64,000 nt of DNA from Phycisphaeraceae bacterium (GTDB lineage: Bacteria > Planctomycetota > Phycisphaerae > Phycisphaerales > Phycisphaeraceae), in contig JAJDCS010000031.1 of NCBI GenBank assembly GCA_029260715.1, positions 1 through 64,000 of the forward strand, in the 5' to 3' direction. Both the position numbers and the translations under genes were made by a program. The notes beneath the pieces were generated by a model. That model worked only from the letters and a program-made list of their open reading frames with translations, did not search any database and was not told the DNA's origin. Of the stretch, positions 18,398 to 28,165 are shown piece by piece (the stretch's first letter is position 1; every line of letters starts with the position of its first letter).

Positions 18398-18835
18398 GTG
18401 ATTCAAACCAGTCGTCACCGTTGCTGCATGTGCTTGATTCCAGCCGTGCTTGCTGTACCGCTAATCCTACTTGTTCCGGGCTGCGGCAAAGAGGAGTCGC
18501 CGCAAGATCACGATGCTCACGTTCACGCCGACTCGGATTCGGCGGCGACTAGACCGTCATCCGAGACTTCAACGAAACAAGATAAGGACTACCCCCTCAC
18601 GACCTGTGTTGTCTCAGGCGATCCGCTTGACACCATGGGCGAAGCATTCGTCATTCAGCACGAGGGGCGCGAAGTCCGGTTCTGCTGCCGGTCCTGCATC
18701 ACCCAGTTTAAGGAAGACCCGGCCAAGTATCTGGCTCTGCTTGATCAAGCCGAAAGATCACACGACAAGGCAGAACCGAGCAGTATCGACCACGACGAGG
18801 CGGGCCACAATGACCACGAAGGCCATCAGCATTGA
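18398..18835 (+). CDS. His-rich lipoprotein with a YHS/TRASH-like Cys motif
   Basis: 145 aa from GTG 18398, preceded by AAGGGAG at good spacing. Lipobox VPGC (Cys about 29), then a His/Asp stretch. A small domain follows with LTTCVVSGDPLDTMGE and VRFCCRSCITQFKEDPAKYL, the pattern of YHS/TRASH-type metal-binding domains (C...CC..C plus FxxDPxKYL). The His-rich tail is GHNDHEGHQH. A periplasmic heavy-metal binding role is expected from that family. It is followed 17 bp later by the DUF2231 gene, forming the head of the cus operon. Confidence 0.78.
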   Translation: MIQTSRHRCCMCLIPAVLAVPLILLVPGCGKEESPQDHDAHVHADSDSAATRPSSETSTKQDKDYPLTTCVVSGDPLDTMGEAFVIQHEGREVRFCCRSCITQFKEDPAKYLALLDQAERSHDKAEPSSIDHDEAGHNDHEGHQH

Positions 18836-18852
18836 AGTGAAGACCCTACGCG

Positions 18853-19512
18853 ATGAATAAATTAAGCTCCTCTATCACGCTGTTTTTGGTGACCATTGGG
18901 TTCTTGATAGCAATCGCCCCGGTGTTCGCCTCGGCTGACGACCAGGCGCACCCCCACGACACCGCTGAGGCCACATCCGGTCACGACCACACCGATCACT
19001 CGCCGGGCCAAGATGTTCTTGAGCCGGCACACGATCACACCTCGCACGCGCAGGGTAACGAGATAGGCGGTGTGTCTCGACTGGGCCGGTGGCTGGGCAA
19101 GTTCCACCCCGTGGTGGTTCACTTCCCGATCGCGCTACTTATCGCTGCCGCGGTGGCGGAGCTGCTCAAGTGTCTGCTGGGTGCCGAATGGTTGGGCGGT
19201 GCGGCTAGGTTCTCTGTGCTGGCCGGCGCCGTAGGAGGTGTTGTGTCTGCGCTGCTGGGTTGGCTGGACGCTGCGTTCGCCAGCTACACCGGGAGCCTGG
19301 CATGGACGTTAGAACTCCACCGGTGGCTGGGCACGACCACAGCCGTGTGGTCAGTCCTGACCGCAGTTCTTTGCGAGGTGTCCGTTCGGTCAAACAGCTG
19401 CAGGTATCGTCGGTGGTACCTGGGCACGCTTGCCGTTGGCGCCATTTTAGTTGGAGTGACCGGCCATTTCGGGGGCACGCTCATATTCGGAAGAGGCTAT
19501 TACTCATGGTGA
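18853..19512 (+). CDS. DUF2231-family membrane protein with His-rich N-terminus
   Basis: 219 aa. An N-terminal hydrophobic signal/TM is followed by a His-rich region (residues about 32-70, e.g. HDHTDHS, HDHTSH) and a four-TM domain starting GKFHPVVVHFPIALLIAA, the hallmark of DUF2231. Conserved His in HPVVVHFP and later LELHRWLG could bind haem or metal. The stop overlaps the next start by 7 bp. DUF2231 genes often accompany metal-efflux operons; the function is not established. Confidence 0.82.
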   Translation: MNKLSSSITLFLVTIGFLIAIAPVFASADDQAHPHDTAEATSGHDHTDHSPGQDVLEPAHDHTSHAQGNEIGGVSRLGRWLGKFHPVVVHFPIALLIAAAVAELLKCLLGAEWLGGAARFSVLAGAVGGVVSALLGWLDAAFASYTGSLAWTLELHRWLGTTTAVWSVLTAVLCEVSVRSNSCRYRRWYLGTLAVGAILVGVTGHFGGTLIFGRGYYSW

Positions 19513-20993
19513 CCGTTAACACGATTCACAAGAACAACCACCGTCCCGATGTACGGTGGGCGATGATAGGCCTATTGGGCGCATCTCTTGTCGGATGCGC
19601 CTCTACGGAGGAGCGGTATGCGTTTGAGGAGTGGGTCAACTCTGACCGAGCTATCTACCACACCTCCATGCACAACAGTGCCGCCAATATGCAGGATGCC
19701 GTAGCAAAACAGGAAGATAGTCTAACAGGCCAGGCCACACTCGACGATTACATTGCCTATGCTGCGATGCACAACGCCGGCTTGGAAGCAGCTTTCAATC
19801 GTTGGAAGGCCGTGCTGGAGCGCATCCCACAGGTCCGGACCCTGCCCGACCCACGGTTTAACTACCGCTATTTCATTGAGAACGTGGAAACGCGCGTCGG
19901 GCCGCAGCGTCAAAGCCTGGGCCTCTCGCAGATGTTCCCGTGGTTCGGCAAGTTGGAGTTGCGTGGCGGCGTAGCCGTCGAAGCGGCGCGGGCAGCCCAG
20001 GCAATGTACGAAGCCGAAAAACTCAAGCTCTTCTACAAGGTCAAGAAGACCTATTACGAATACTACTACCTGGCCCGGGTGATCGCGGTGGTCCGCGAGA
20101 ACCTGGAACTGGTCAAGTATCTCGAAGAAGTTGCCCGGACACGTTTCAAGGCCGCCGAGGGCGGTCACCCCGACGTCATAAGAGCCCAGGTCGAACTCGG
20201 CAAGCTCGACGACCGGTTGCGAACACTCCAAGACCTGCGCGGGCCGATGATGGCTCGCCTCAACGCGCTTTTGAATCGTCCAACGCAAGCACCTTTACCC
20301 TGGCCAAAGCAGATCGCCGAAGAACTCGTCGCGGTGGATGACAAGCAATTGTTCGATTGGCTTGGCAAGAACAACCCCCAGCTCACCGCGCTCCAACACC
20401 AAATCGCCCAGCAGCGAGAAAGCATCCGGCTCGCCCGCAAAGACTACTATCCAGACCTCACTGTGGGGGTGGACTACATCGACACAGGCGATGCGGTGAT
20501 GCCGGGTGTACCCGACAGCGGTGACGACCCGATCTTGGTCGGCGTGTCGATCAACATACCGCTTTGGCGAGACAAATATGACGCCGCGGTTCGTGAGTCC
20601 CTGGCAAGGTTTGGCGCTGCCACCAAGACGCGTGTGGACCGTCAGAACACGCTCGAAGCGGACCTCAAAACAGCGATCTATTATTTCCACGATGCCGAAC
20701 GCAAGATCGACCTCTATCGCGACACCTTAGTGCCCAAGGCCAAACAATCCATCAAAGCCACCGAAGCGGCGTTTCGGGCCGGCACAGCGGGGTTCATTGA
20801 CCTGATCGACGCTGAGCGCGTGCTCTTGGAATTCCAGCTGGCTTTCGAAAGGGCGCTCACGGACCGAGGCAGCCGCCTAGCCGAGATTGAGATGCTCGTC
20901 GGTCGTGAATTGAACAGAGTCGGGGCAAGAACAAACCCTGCGGAGAAACATCAAGCGCCCGACGCTCCTCATCCAGGAGAACACAAACCATGA
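19506..20993 (+). CDS. cusC: TolC/CusC-family outer-membrane efflux lipoprotein (pump 3)
   Basis: About 495 aa from ATG 19506, overlapping the DUF2231 stop. Lipobox LVGC (Cys 31). Two OEP repeats with PRFNYRYFIENVETRVGPQR, the MFPWFGKLELRGG segment typical of metal-pump TolC proteins, and GFIDLIDAERVLLEFQL. It is more distant from the two CzcC paralogues. ATGA overlap (20990-20993) with the adaptor. It serves as the outer-membrane duct of the Cu/Ag pump. Confidence 0.92.
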   Translation: MVTVNTIHKNNHRPDVRWAMIGLLGASLVGCASTEERYAFEEWVNSDRAIYHTSMHNSAANMQDAVAKQEDSLTGQATLDDYIAYAAMHNAGLEAAFNRWKAVLERIPQVRTLPDPRFNYRYFIENVETRVGPQRQSLGLSQMFPWFGKLELRGGVAVEAARAAQAMYEAEKLKLFYKVKKTYYEYYYLARVIAVVRENLELVKYLEEVARTRFKAAEGGHPDVIRAQVELGKLDDRLRTLQDLRGPMMARLNALLNRPTQAPLPWPKQIAEELVAVDDKQLFDWLGKNNPQLTALQHQIAQQRESIRLARKDYYPDLTVGVDYIDTGDAVMPGVPDSGDDPILVGVSINIPLWRDKYDAAVRESLARFGAATKTRVDRQNTLEADLKTAIYYFHDAERKIDLYRDTLVPKAKQSIKATEAAFRAGTAGFIDLIDAERVLLEFQLAFERALTDRGSRLAEIEMLVGRELNRVGARTNPAEKHQAPDAPHPGEHKP

Positions 20994-23407
20994 ACAATAA
21001 ATCTTCAGGAATTGGCAAACGGATTGGGGGCTGGCTGTGGCGGAAATATAGCACTGTGATCGTTGTGGCATTGGTGATTGCCGCGTTCATCGCCGGTCTC
21101 ACGATACGCAGTGGTCCGAACGCTCCACATCCAGACTCCGCGACCACCCAAACGGCCGCCCACGACCATGAATCGACCGACCAGGCGAAGGTATGGACCT
21201 GCTCCATGCACCCCCAGATCCGCCAGCCTAAGCCGGGCAAGTGCCCGATCTGCGGCATGAACCTGATTCCGGCGAACGATAGTGGGTCCGACTCTATGGC
21301 AGGTATGCGGCAGATGACGGTCACGCCGGAAGCGGCCAAGCTCATGGAGATCGAGACCAGCCTCGTCGAGCGGCGCTACGTGGAAGCCACCATCCGTATG
21401 GTCGGCAAGGTCGAATATGACGAGACGCGACTCGGCTACATCACCGCTTGGGTGGGCGGTCGGTTGGACCGGCTGTTTGTCGATTACACGGGGGTTGCGG
21501 TCAAGCAAGGCGACCACATGGTGCAGTTGTACAGCCCGGAACTCCTCTCGGCACAAGAGGAGTTGATCCAAGCGATCCGGGCGGTCAAGGAGCTGGAGAA
21601 GAGCGGCGTGGGGATCGTTCGCGAAACCGCCTCGGCCACGGTGATCGCCTCGCGCGAAAAGCTGCGCCTATGGGGTCTCACACCGCAGCAGATCAAGCAG
21701 ATCGAAGAACGGGGCGCACCCAGCGATCACGTGACCATCCAATCGCCGATGGGCGGGATTGTCATCCACAAGAACGCCCAGGAAGGCATGTATGTCCAGA
21801 CCGGTACACGCATCTACACCATCGCCGACCTGACCCACCTGTGGGTGATGTTCGATGCCTACGAATCGGACCTGGCGTGGCTGCGCTACGGACAGCCGGT
21901 TCGGTTTATCACCGAGGCCTATCCGGGGGACGAGTTCACCGGCACGATCGCGTTCATCGACCCTGTGCTCGACGACCAAAGGCGTACGGTCAAGGTACGC
22001 GTCAATGTGGCCAATGATGACGGCAGACTCAAGCCGGGGATGTTCATCCGTGGGACGGTCAGGGCCAAGGTTGCAAGTAGCGGTCGGGTTATGGACTCGG
22101 CCTTGGCCGGGAAATGGATCAGCCCGATGCACCCGGAGATTCTCAAAGACGAGCCTGGAAAGTGTGATATCTGCGGCATGCCGCTCGTGAGAGTGGAGGA
22201 GCACGGCTACATCTCGTCTCAAGAAGAGGAATCCGCCAAACCGCTTGTCGTGCCCGCCTCGGCCGTGCTCGCCACCGGCACGCGAGCCATTGTCTATGTC
22301 AAAGTGCAGGGGGCTGACAAACCTACTTTTGAAGGTCGAGAGATCGTCTTGGGGGCGCGAACTGGCGACTACTACATCGTGCGCAGCAACCTCCATGAAG
22401 GCGATGAGGTGGTCACTCAAGGCAATTTCAAGATTGATAGCGCCCTACAACTCAGCGCCAAGCCCAGCATGATGAACCCCCAAGGCGGTGGTAGTGCGGG
22501 GGGTCACCAGCACGGCGGCTCTGCCAATGTGTCCAAGAACAAAGACCAGGCAGCAGGGGTTTTAAAGATGCCGGCGGTGTCGGTTCCCGAGGTCTTTCGT
22601 GTCCAATGGCGAAAGGTCGAAACGACCTACCGGGAGCTGTCTGACGCGATGGAATCACAGCCGATCGAAGTGATCCAATCACACTACCGCGCGGTCGCCG
22701 AGGCCCTGAAAAACATCGACATGCACCAGCTCTCGGGTGACACCCACAACAGGTGGATGGAGATCTCGATGCGCATGGCCAACGACACGGTTGAGGGCCA
22801 ACAAGCCGAAACCCTCAAGCACGCACATCGATTGTTCCGTGCCCTCACCATGAATGTCCAACAGGTCCGCCTCCATTTTGGGATCCACGAGGCGCACGCC
22901 CCGACGGTGGTTATCCAAATACCGGGTGAGTTCTCTAACGAGGTCGGGCTGTTGGTCAAGGTGTACTTTGAGGTTGCTGCGGCTTTGTCAGACGACGATT
23001 TCACGGGAGCACAAGCCGCTTTAACACGCCTCCAGTCAGCCTTCGATGCGATCAACCCTACGGCACTCGATGATAATACACGCGGCCAGTGGACGAATAC
23101 AAAAGCAAGCTTGGATAAGTCCCTGCTCACGATGCGCAACGCGAAGGGCATCGCCCCGTTCCGCGAGGGGTTCGCAACGCTTTCTGAAGAGTTGTCGGCT
23201 GTGGTCAAGACCTTTACGCCTCAAGCAGGCTCCGTGTACCGGGTGAAGTGCCCGATGGCGTTTGGCGGTCGCGGTGCTACATGGATCCAGAGCAGTACGA
23301 CTGTCGCTAACCCCTACTTCGGCTCCATGATGCCGCGTTGTGGATTGGTGGTCGAGACGCTCTCAGGTCAAGAGGGACTCTCACACGAAGGGCACGACCA
23401 TGAGTAA
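20990..23407 (+). CDS. cusB: CusB-type adaptor with two metal-binding motifs and a DUF3347 tail
   Basis: 805 aa, much longer than the usual 400-500. N-terminal membrane anchor (about 20-40). First heavy-metal-binding motif CSMHPQI...GKCPICGM (71-90). Adaptor core follows (about 100-370). A second motif, SPMHPEIL...GKCDICGM (about 376-398), has its first Cys replaced by Ser. After the beta-barrel and membrane-proximal part comes a Gly/His linker and a long C-terminal helical region (about 525-800) of DUF3347 type, ending VKCPMAFGGRGATW and NPYFGSMMPRCG. Overlaps pump start by 8 bp. Cu/Ag delivery to CusA is the family role. Confidence 0.92.
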   Translation: MNNKSSGIGKRIGGWLWRKYSTVIVVALVIAAFIAGLTIRSGPNAPHPDSATTQTAAHDHESTDQAKVWTCSMHPQIRQPKPGKCPICGMNLIPANDSGSDSMAGMRQMTVTPEAAKLMEIETSLVERRYVEATIRMVGKVEYDETRLGYITAWVGGRLDRLFVDYTGVAVKQGDHMVQLYSPELLSAQEELIQAIRAVKELEKSGVGIVRETASATVIASREKLRLWGLTPQQIKQIEERGAPSDHVTIQSPMGGIVIHKNAQEGMYVQTGTRIYTIADLTHLWVMFDAYESDLAWLRYGQPVRFITEAYPGDEFTGTIAFIDPVLDDQRRTVKVRVNVANDDGRLKPGMFIRGTVRAKVASSGRVMDSALAGKWISPMHPEILKDEPGKCDICGMPLVRVEEHGYISSQEEESAKPLVVPASAVLATGTRAIVYVKVQGADKPTFEGREIVLGARTGDYYIVRSNLHEGDEVVTQGNFKIDSALQLSAKPSMMNPQGGGSAGGHQHGGSANVSKNKDQAAGVLKMPAVSVPEVFRVQWRKVETTYRELSDAMESQPIEVIQSHYRAVAEALKNIDMHQLSGDTHNRWMEISMRMANDTVEGQQAETLKHAHRLFRALTMNVQQVRLHFGIHEAHAPTVVIQIPGEFSNEVGLLVKVYFEVAAALSDDDFTGAQAALTRLQSAFDAINPTALDDNTRGQWTNTKASLDKSLLTMRNAKGIAPFREGFATLSEELSAVVKTFTPQAGSVYRVKCPMAFGGRGATWIQSSTTVANPYFGSMMPRCGLVVETLSGQEGLSHEGHDHE

Positions 23408-26400
23408 GAACCCCGCAACCGACCGTGGCGATGGTTGGATCGGTGCGGTCATCCGGTTCTGTCTTGAGCAGAAGCTGGTGGTCGTATTGATGGTGCTTTT
23501 CGTTGTCGGCTGGGGTGTGATCGTCGCGCCTTTCGATTGGGACATTGGTTGGTTGCCACGCGACCCCGTTGCGGTCGATGCCATCCCCGACATCGGTGAG
23601 AACCAACAGATCGTTTTTACCCAGTGGATGGGCCGTTCGCCTCAGGACGTCGAGGACCAGGTGACTTACCCATTGACCGTCGCCCTGCTGGGCGTTCCCG
23701 AGGTCAAGACGGTCCGCAGTTACTCGCTATTCGGATTCTCGTCGATCTACGTCGTGTTCAAAGACCACGTTGATTTTTACTGGTCTCGAAGCCGCCTGTT
23801 GGAGAAGCTCAACAGCCTGCCTGCCGGATCGCTCCCGCCGGGCGTGCAGCCGGCCTTGGGCCCGGATGCCACCGCGCTGGGGCAGGTGTTTTGGTACACC
23901 CTCGAAGGCCGCGGCCCCGACGGCGAACCCGAGGGCGGTTGGAACTTGGACGAGCTGCGGAGTGTTCAGGACTGGTATGTACGCTATGGATTGCTCTCTG
24001 CCGACGGGGTGAGCGAGGTCGCCTCGGTGGGTGGGTTCGTTCGCGAATACCAGATCGATGTCGACCCGGATGCGATACGCGCCCACGGCGTAACGCTTGA
24101 AGAGGTCTTTAACGCGGTGCGGATGTCCAACATCGACGTGGGGGCCCGCACCATCGAGATCAACCGCGTCGAATACGTTGTCCGCGGCCTGGGTTTTATC
24201 GAATCCCTCTCGGACATCGAGCAGGCGGTGGTGAAGGTCAAGGACAACGTTCCTTTGACTATTAAAGACATCGGCACGGTGGCCCTGGGACCCGCGATCC
24301 GGCGTGGTGCACTCGACAAGGCCGGTGCCGAGGCGGTCGGTGGTGTGGTGGTGGTGCGTTATGGTGAGAACCCGCTGGCGTCCATCAAGAACGTAAAGAA
24401 GAAGATGGAGGAACTCGCCCCGGGCCTACCCACCAAGGCCGTGTTCGATTGGTCGCAGGCCAACCGAGAGCAAGTCAAGCGGTTCGCTAAAGAACAAGAG
24501 TTTGAAGCTTTCGTAGATGATGGCCCCAAGATCAATCAAGAAGGCTGGCTCAGTTGGCTGCGGAACAATCCCCGTAGCAATTGGCCCACATGGATCACGA
24601 CCAGCCATGTGACCATCGTGCCATTTTATGACCGTTCAGGACTGATCTACGAGACGCTGGGCACGCTCAACGAAGCGTTGTTGGAAGAGATCCTGGTGAC
24701 GATCATCGTGGTGATATTCATGGTGATCCACCTGCGAAGTTCGCTGATCATCAGCGCGCTGTTGCCACTTGCGGTCCTGATGACCTTTATCGCGATGAAG
24801 ACATTCGGCGTAGATGCCAACATCGTGGCGCTATCGGGTATCGCCATTGCTATCGGCACGATGGTCGATATGGGGGTGGTGCTGACCGAAAACATTCTCA
24901 AACACCTGGATGACGCATCGCCGGATGAGAACCGGCTCGAGGTGATCTATCGGGCCGCTACCGAAGTCGGCTCAGCAGTCCTCACCGCAGTGGCGACAAC
25001 GGTCGTGAGCTTCCTGCCGGTGTTCACGATGATCGGTGCCGAGGGCAAGCTCTTCAAGCCGCTGGCGTTTACAAAGACATTCGCGCTGATCGCATCGGTC
25101 ATTGTCGCCCTGACGATCATCCCCCCGGTTGCTCATGTACTAATCGCCGGGCGAATACCCTCCAAGCGTCTCAAGCAAGCAAGCCTGATCGGTTTGTTGC
25201 TCGTCGGTCTCGCAATCATGTTCTTCGTCAAATGGTGGGCGGGGCTGATTGTCGTCTCCTTCGCGGTCTACCACCTCGCGAGTCAGTGGATCCCCCCCAA
25301 GATTCAAAAAGCCGGCCCATGGGTCGCCAACGCTATCGCCTGCATCGTTGTGGCGATCTTTCTGACCCGAAGCTGGCTGCCGCTTGGCCCCGAACGGGGT
25401 GTGGCGCGCAATTTTATATTCGTCGCAATACTCATCGGCGGCCTGCTGATCTTCTTCCGTCTCTTCGAACAGTTCTACGGCCGGATCCTTCGCTGGTGCC
25501 TGGCTCACAAGGCCCTGTTCCTGGCCATGCCGACCGTGGTCGTCATCCTGGGGGCTTGCGTCTGGCTGGGGTTCGACCGTGTCTTTTCTTTTGTGCCCAC
25601 AACTACTTCGAGCGTAGGTATCGAGCCACAGCGGGTGCGGCAGACTTCGGTCTGGACCGGTGCGTCGAAAATGTTTCCAGGCTTGGGCAAGGAGTTCATG
25701 CCAACGCTCGACGAGGGCTCCTTCCTCTACATGCCCACCACCATGCCTCACGCCTCGATCGGAGAGGCCCTGGATGTGATCCAGAAGCTGGACATGGCGA
25801 CGGCGGCGATCCCCGAGATCGACTCGGTCGTGGGAAAATTGGGGCGGGCAGAGACACCCCTGGACCCGGCCCCGATATCCATGATCGAAACCGTCATCAA
25901 CTACAAGACCGAGTACATCTCGGACAAGGACGGGCACCGCATCAACTTCCGCTTTGACCGGTCGGTGGACGACTTCGTCCGCGGTGATGATGGCGAGTTG
26001 ATCCCAGACAAAAATGGCCGCCCGTTCCGGCAGTGGCGCGACCATATCAGGACGCCAAACGATATCTGGAAAGAGATCGAAAAGGCATCCCGTCTACCCG
26101 GCACCACCGGAGCGCCCAAGCTCCAGCCAATCGCCGCCCGTATCGTGATGCTCCAGAGCGGTATGCGCGCGCCTATGGGTGTGAAGATCAAAGGGCCGGA
26201 CCTGGAGACCATCGAACGCGTCGGGCTTGATGTCGAGCGTTTGCTCAAGCAGATCCCCAGTGTCGAGCCATCTGCCGTCATCGCCGATCGTATCGTGGGC
26301 AAGCCCTATCTAGAGATAGATATTGATCGCGAGGCCATCGCCAGGTATGGGCTCAAGATCGGCCAGGTCCAGGAAGTCATTGAGGTCGCTATCGGAGGCA

Positions 26401-27389
26401 AAACACTCACCAGAACGGTCGAGGGCCGGGAACGATATCCCGTCCGTGTTCGCTATAAAAGAGAGCTGCGGGACAGCATCGAAACACTCGGGCGGGTGCT
26501 GGTTGCCGCTCCCAACGGCACCCAGGTCCCGCTGTCTCAGGTCTCTGAGGTTGTCTATGTGCGCGGGCCTCAGGTCATCAAGAGCGAGGACACGTTCCTT
26601 GTTGGCTACGTGCTGTTTGACATGAAACCCGGATACGCGGAGGTGGATGTTGTCGAGCAAGTGCAAGGCTATCTTGATGAAAAGCGTCTAAGCGGCGAGT
26701 TTACTCTGCCCGCCGGCGTGAGCTACACGTTTGCAGGCAACTACGAAAACCAGATCCGATCGCAGAAGACCCTGGCCGTGGTGCTGCCCGTCGCGCTGTT
26801 TGCCATCTTCATGATTCTCTACCTGCAGTTCCGTTCGACATTGACTACCAGCCTGGTCTTCAGCGGCATCGTCGTCGCTTGGGCCGGCGGGTTCCTCATG
26901 ATCTGGCTCTACGGCCAGCCGTGGTTCATGGACTTCAGCGTGTTCGGCGTGGGCATGCGCGAATTATTCCAGGTGCATCCGATCAACCTGAGTGTGGCGA
27001 TATGGGTCGGCTTCCTCGCGCTGTTCGGAATCGCTTCGGACAACGGCGTCATCATCGCGACATACCTGAATCAGAGCTTCGCCCAGCGTCGGCCACAAAC
27101 CGTTGACGATATCCGCGAGGCAACGGTTTATGCCGGCACGCGGCGGATCCGGCCCGCGCTGATGACCACCGCCACCACGTTGTTAGCGCTGATCCCCGTG
27201 CTGACCTCTACCGGGCGGGGTTCGGACATCATGGTGCCCATGGCGATACCGAGTTTCGGTGGCATGGCAATTGTGCTGGTGACGATCTACGTCGTCCCGG
27301 TCCTCTACTGCACGATCGAAGAATTCAAGCTGAAACTGAGCGGCACAGCCGCCCTGGAGGCGCACGAACTACAGGCGCCCAAGAACTAA
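23400..27389 (+). CDS. cusA: CusA-type Cu/Ag RND efflux permease with extra membrane insert (pump 3)
   Basis: 1329 aa from ATG 23400; CusA is about 1050. TM4 region GIAIAIGTMVDMGVVLTEN (about residue 480-497). The Cu(I)/Ag(I) Met triad of CusA has counterparts: FLYMPTT, APISMIET and IVMLQSGM, so copper/silver is the likely substrate. The additional length includes about 120 residues (580-700) between TM6 and TM7 with three or four extra hydrophobic segments, plus a longer periplasmic part (DKDGHRINFRF to QWRDHIR). The start overlaps the cusB stop. Family certain; meaning of the insert unknown. Confidence 0.93.
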   Translation: MSKNPATDRGDGWIGAVIRFCLEQKLVVVLMVLFVVGWGVIVAPFDWDIGWLPRDPVAVDAIPDIGENQQIVFTQWMGRSPQDVEDQVTYPLTVALLGVPEVKTVRSYSLFGFSSIYVVFKDHVDFYWSRSRLLEKLNSLPAGSLPPGVQPALGPDATALGQVFWYTLEGRGPDGEPEGGWNLDELRSVQDWYVRYGLLSADGVSEVASVGGFVREYQIDVDPDAIRAHGVTLEEVFNAVRMSNIDVGARTIEINRVEYVVRGLGFIESLSDIEQAVVKVKDNVPLTIKDIGTVALGPAIRRGALDKAGAEAVGGVVVVRYGENPLASIKNVKKKMEELAPGLPTKAVFDWSQANREQVKRFAKEQEFEAFVDDGPKINQEGWLSWLRNNPRSNWPTWITTSHVTIVPFYDRSGLIYETLGTLNEALLEEILVTIIVVIFMVIHLRSSLIISALLPLAVLMTFIAMKTFGVDANIVALSGIAIAIGTMVDMGVVLTENILKHLDDASPDENRLEVIYRAATEVGSAVLTAVATTVVSFLPVFTMIGAEGKLFKPLAFTKTFALIASVIVALTIIPPVAHVLIAGRIPSKRLKQASLIGLLLVGLAIMFFVKWWAGLIVVSFAVYHLASQWIPPKIQKAGPWVANAIACIVVAIFLTRSWLPLGPERGVARNFIFVAILIGGLLIFFRLFEQFYGRILRWCLAHKALFLAMPTVVVILGACVWLGFDRVFSFVPTTTSSVGIEPQRVRQTSVWTGASKMFPGLGKEFMPTLDEGSFLYMPTTMPHASIGEALDVIQKLDMATAAIPEIDSVVGKLGRAETPLDPAPISMIETVINYKTEYISDKDGHRINFRFDRSVDDFVRGDDGELIPDKNGRPFRQWRDHIRTPNDIWKEIEKASRLPGTTGAPKLQPIAARIVMLQSGMRAPMGVKIKGPDLETIERVGLDVERLLKQIPSVEPSAVIADRIVGKPYLEIDIDREAIARYGLKIGQVQEVIEVAIGGKTLTRTVEGRERYPVRVRYKRELRDSIETLGRVLVAAPNGTQVPLSQVSEVVYVRGPQVIKSEDTFLVGYVLFDMKPGYAEVDVVEQVQGYLDEKRLSGEFTLPAGVSYTFAGNYENQIRSQKTLAVVLPVALFAIFMILYLQFRSTLTTSLVFSGIVVAWAGGFLMIWLYGQPWFMDFSVFGVGMRELFQVHPINLSVAIWVGFLALFGIASDNGVIIATYLNQSFAQRRPQTVDDIREATVYAGTRRIRPALMTTATTLLALIPVLTSTGRGSDIMVPMAIPSFGGMAIVLVTIYVVPVLYCTIEEFKLKLSGTAALEAHELQAPKN

Positions 27390-27575
27390 TGGTTCGCATG
27401 AATAGATCATTGCGGTAAGAGGACGCTGCAACCGCCGCAATCGCATTGTCGAGAAGATATTGAACTTGAGACGGGTCAGACTCCGTTGACTCTAGTAGTG
27501 GTCGCCACAATCAATTGTTCTCGGGGTGGCGGCATAACTAGAGGTCATGAAGTGACTAAGAAAGGAAGGTTTGTG

Positions 27576-27917
27576 ATGTCAAAGGTTTCTCGCATCTCAG
27601 TTGCCGCGTCCGTGGTGACAATGGGCCTGGTTTTGACAGGTTGTGCTTCCTCTAATCAGATGGTCGACGACACCGACCACATGATCATGTGCCCCAGTTG
27701 TGAGACTGTTTGGGGACAAGAACTAGGCCGTTCTGGACCTCGTGGCAGGCGTTACCACGCAACCTCTAAGATGACCTGCGACACCTGCGACAAGATGGCC
27801 AAGTCCTACTTCGAAGGTGACCAACAGGTGCTGCACGATTGCCCCACCTGCAAGGTCAAGCCTCAAGTGCTCACCAAGCGCAAGCCAATCAGCCACCAGG
27901 GCCACAAGCACCAGTAG
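27576..27917 (+). CDS. Exported lipoprotein with three CxxC pairs
   Basis: 113 aa from ATG 27576 with AAGGAAGG upstream. Lipobox LTGC (Cys about 22). The mature part has three CxxC pairs, MCPSCETVW, TCDTCDKMA and DCPTCKVK, about 25 residues apart, and a His-rich end (HQGHKHQ). This is the layout of a rubredoxin/zinc-ribbon-like metal binder. The protein at 36634-37128 has the same arrangement. It lies 186 bp after cusA. Family unrecognised; metal binding inferred. Confidence 0.72.
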   Translation: MSKVSRISVAASVVTMGLVLTGCASSNQMVDDTDHMIMCPSCETVWGQELGRSGPRGRRYHATSKMTCDTCDKMAKSYFEGDQQVLHDCPTCKVKPQVLTKRKPISHQGHKHQ

Positions 27918-28165
27918 CGATCCAACTGCGTAGCGAACCTTTAGGCTGATTGATTCCCTGTAAAGAGCTGCAGGTTTGCCGTCGGATCAATAAGGTGAAG
28001 AGCTTGGCGTTAAGCCAAGGGCATACGGCGTGATGCCTTGCCCCTATGCAATGCACTCATGTTTGTCTGCTTTATCTTCGTCTTGTGTCGCGCGATCGAG
28101 GCATACAATTTCAAACACAGAGGATTATCCAATCAGATACGTTTTGAACCCTAGGCAGTGAAAGG

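Noticed and set aside
25140-26045. 301-aa frame antisense to cusA
   Set aside because: Long antisense frames are expected opposite high-GC genes; composition is His/Arg/Asp-rich noise and cusA is certain.
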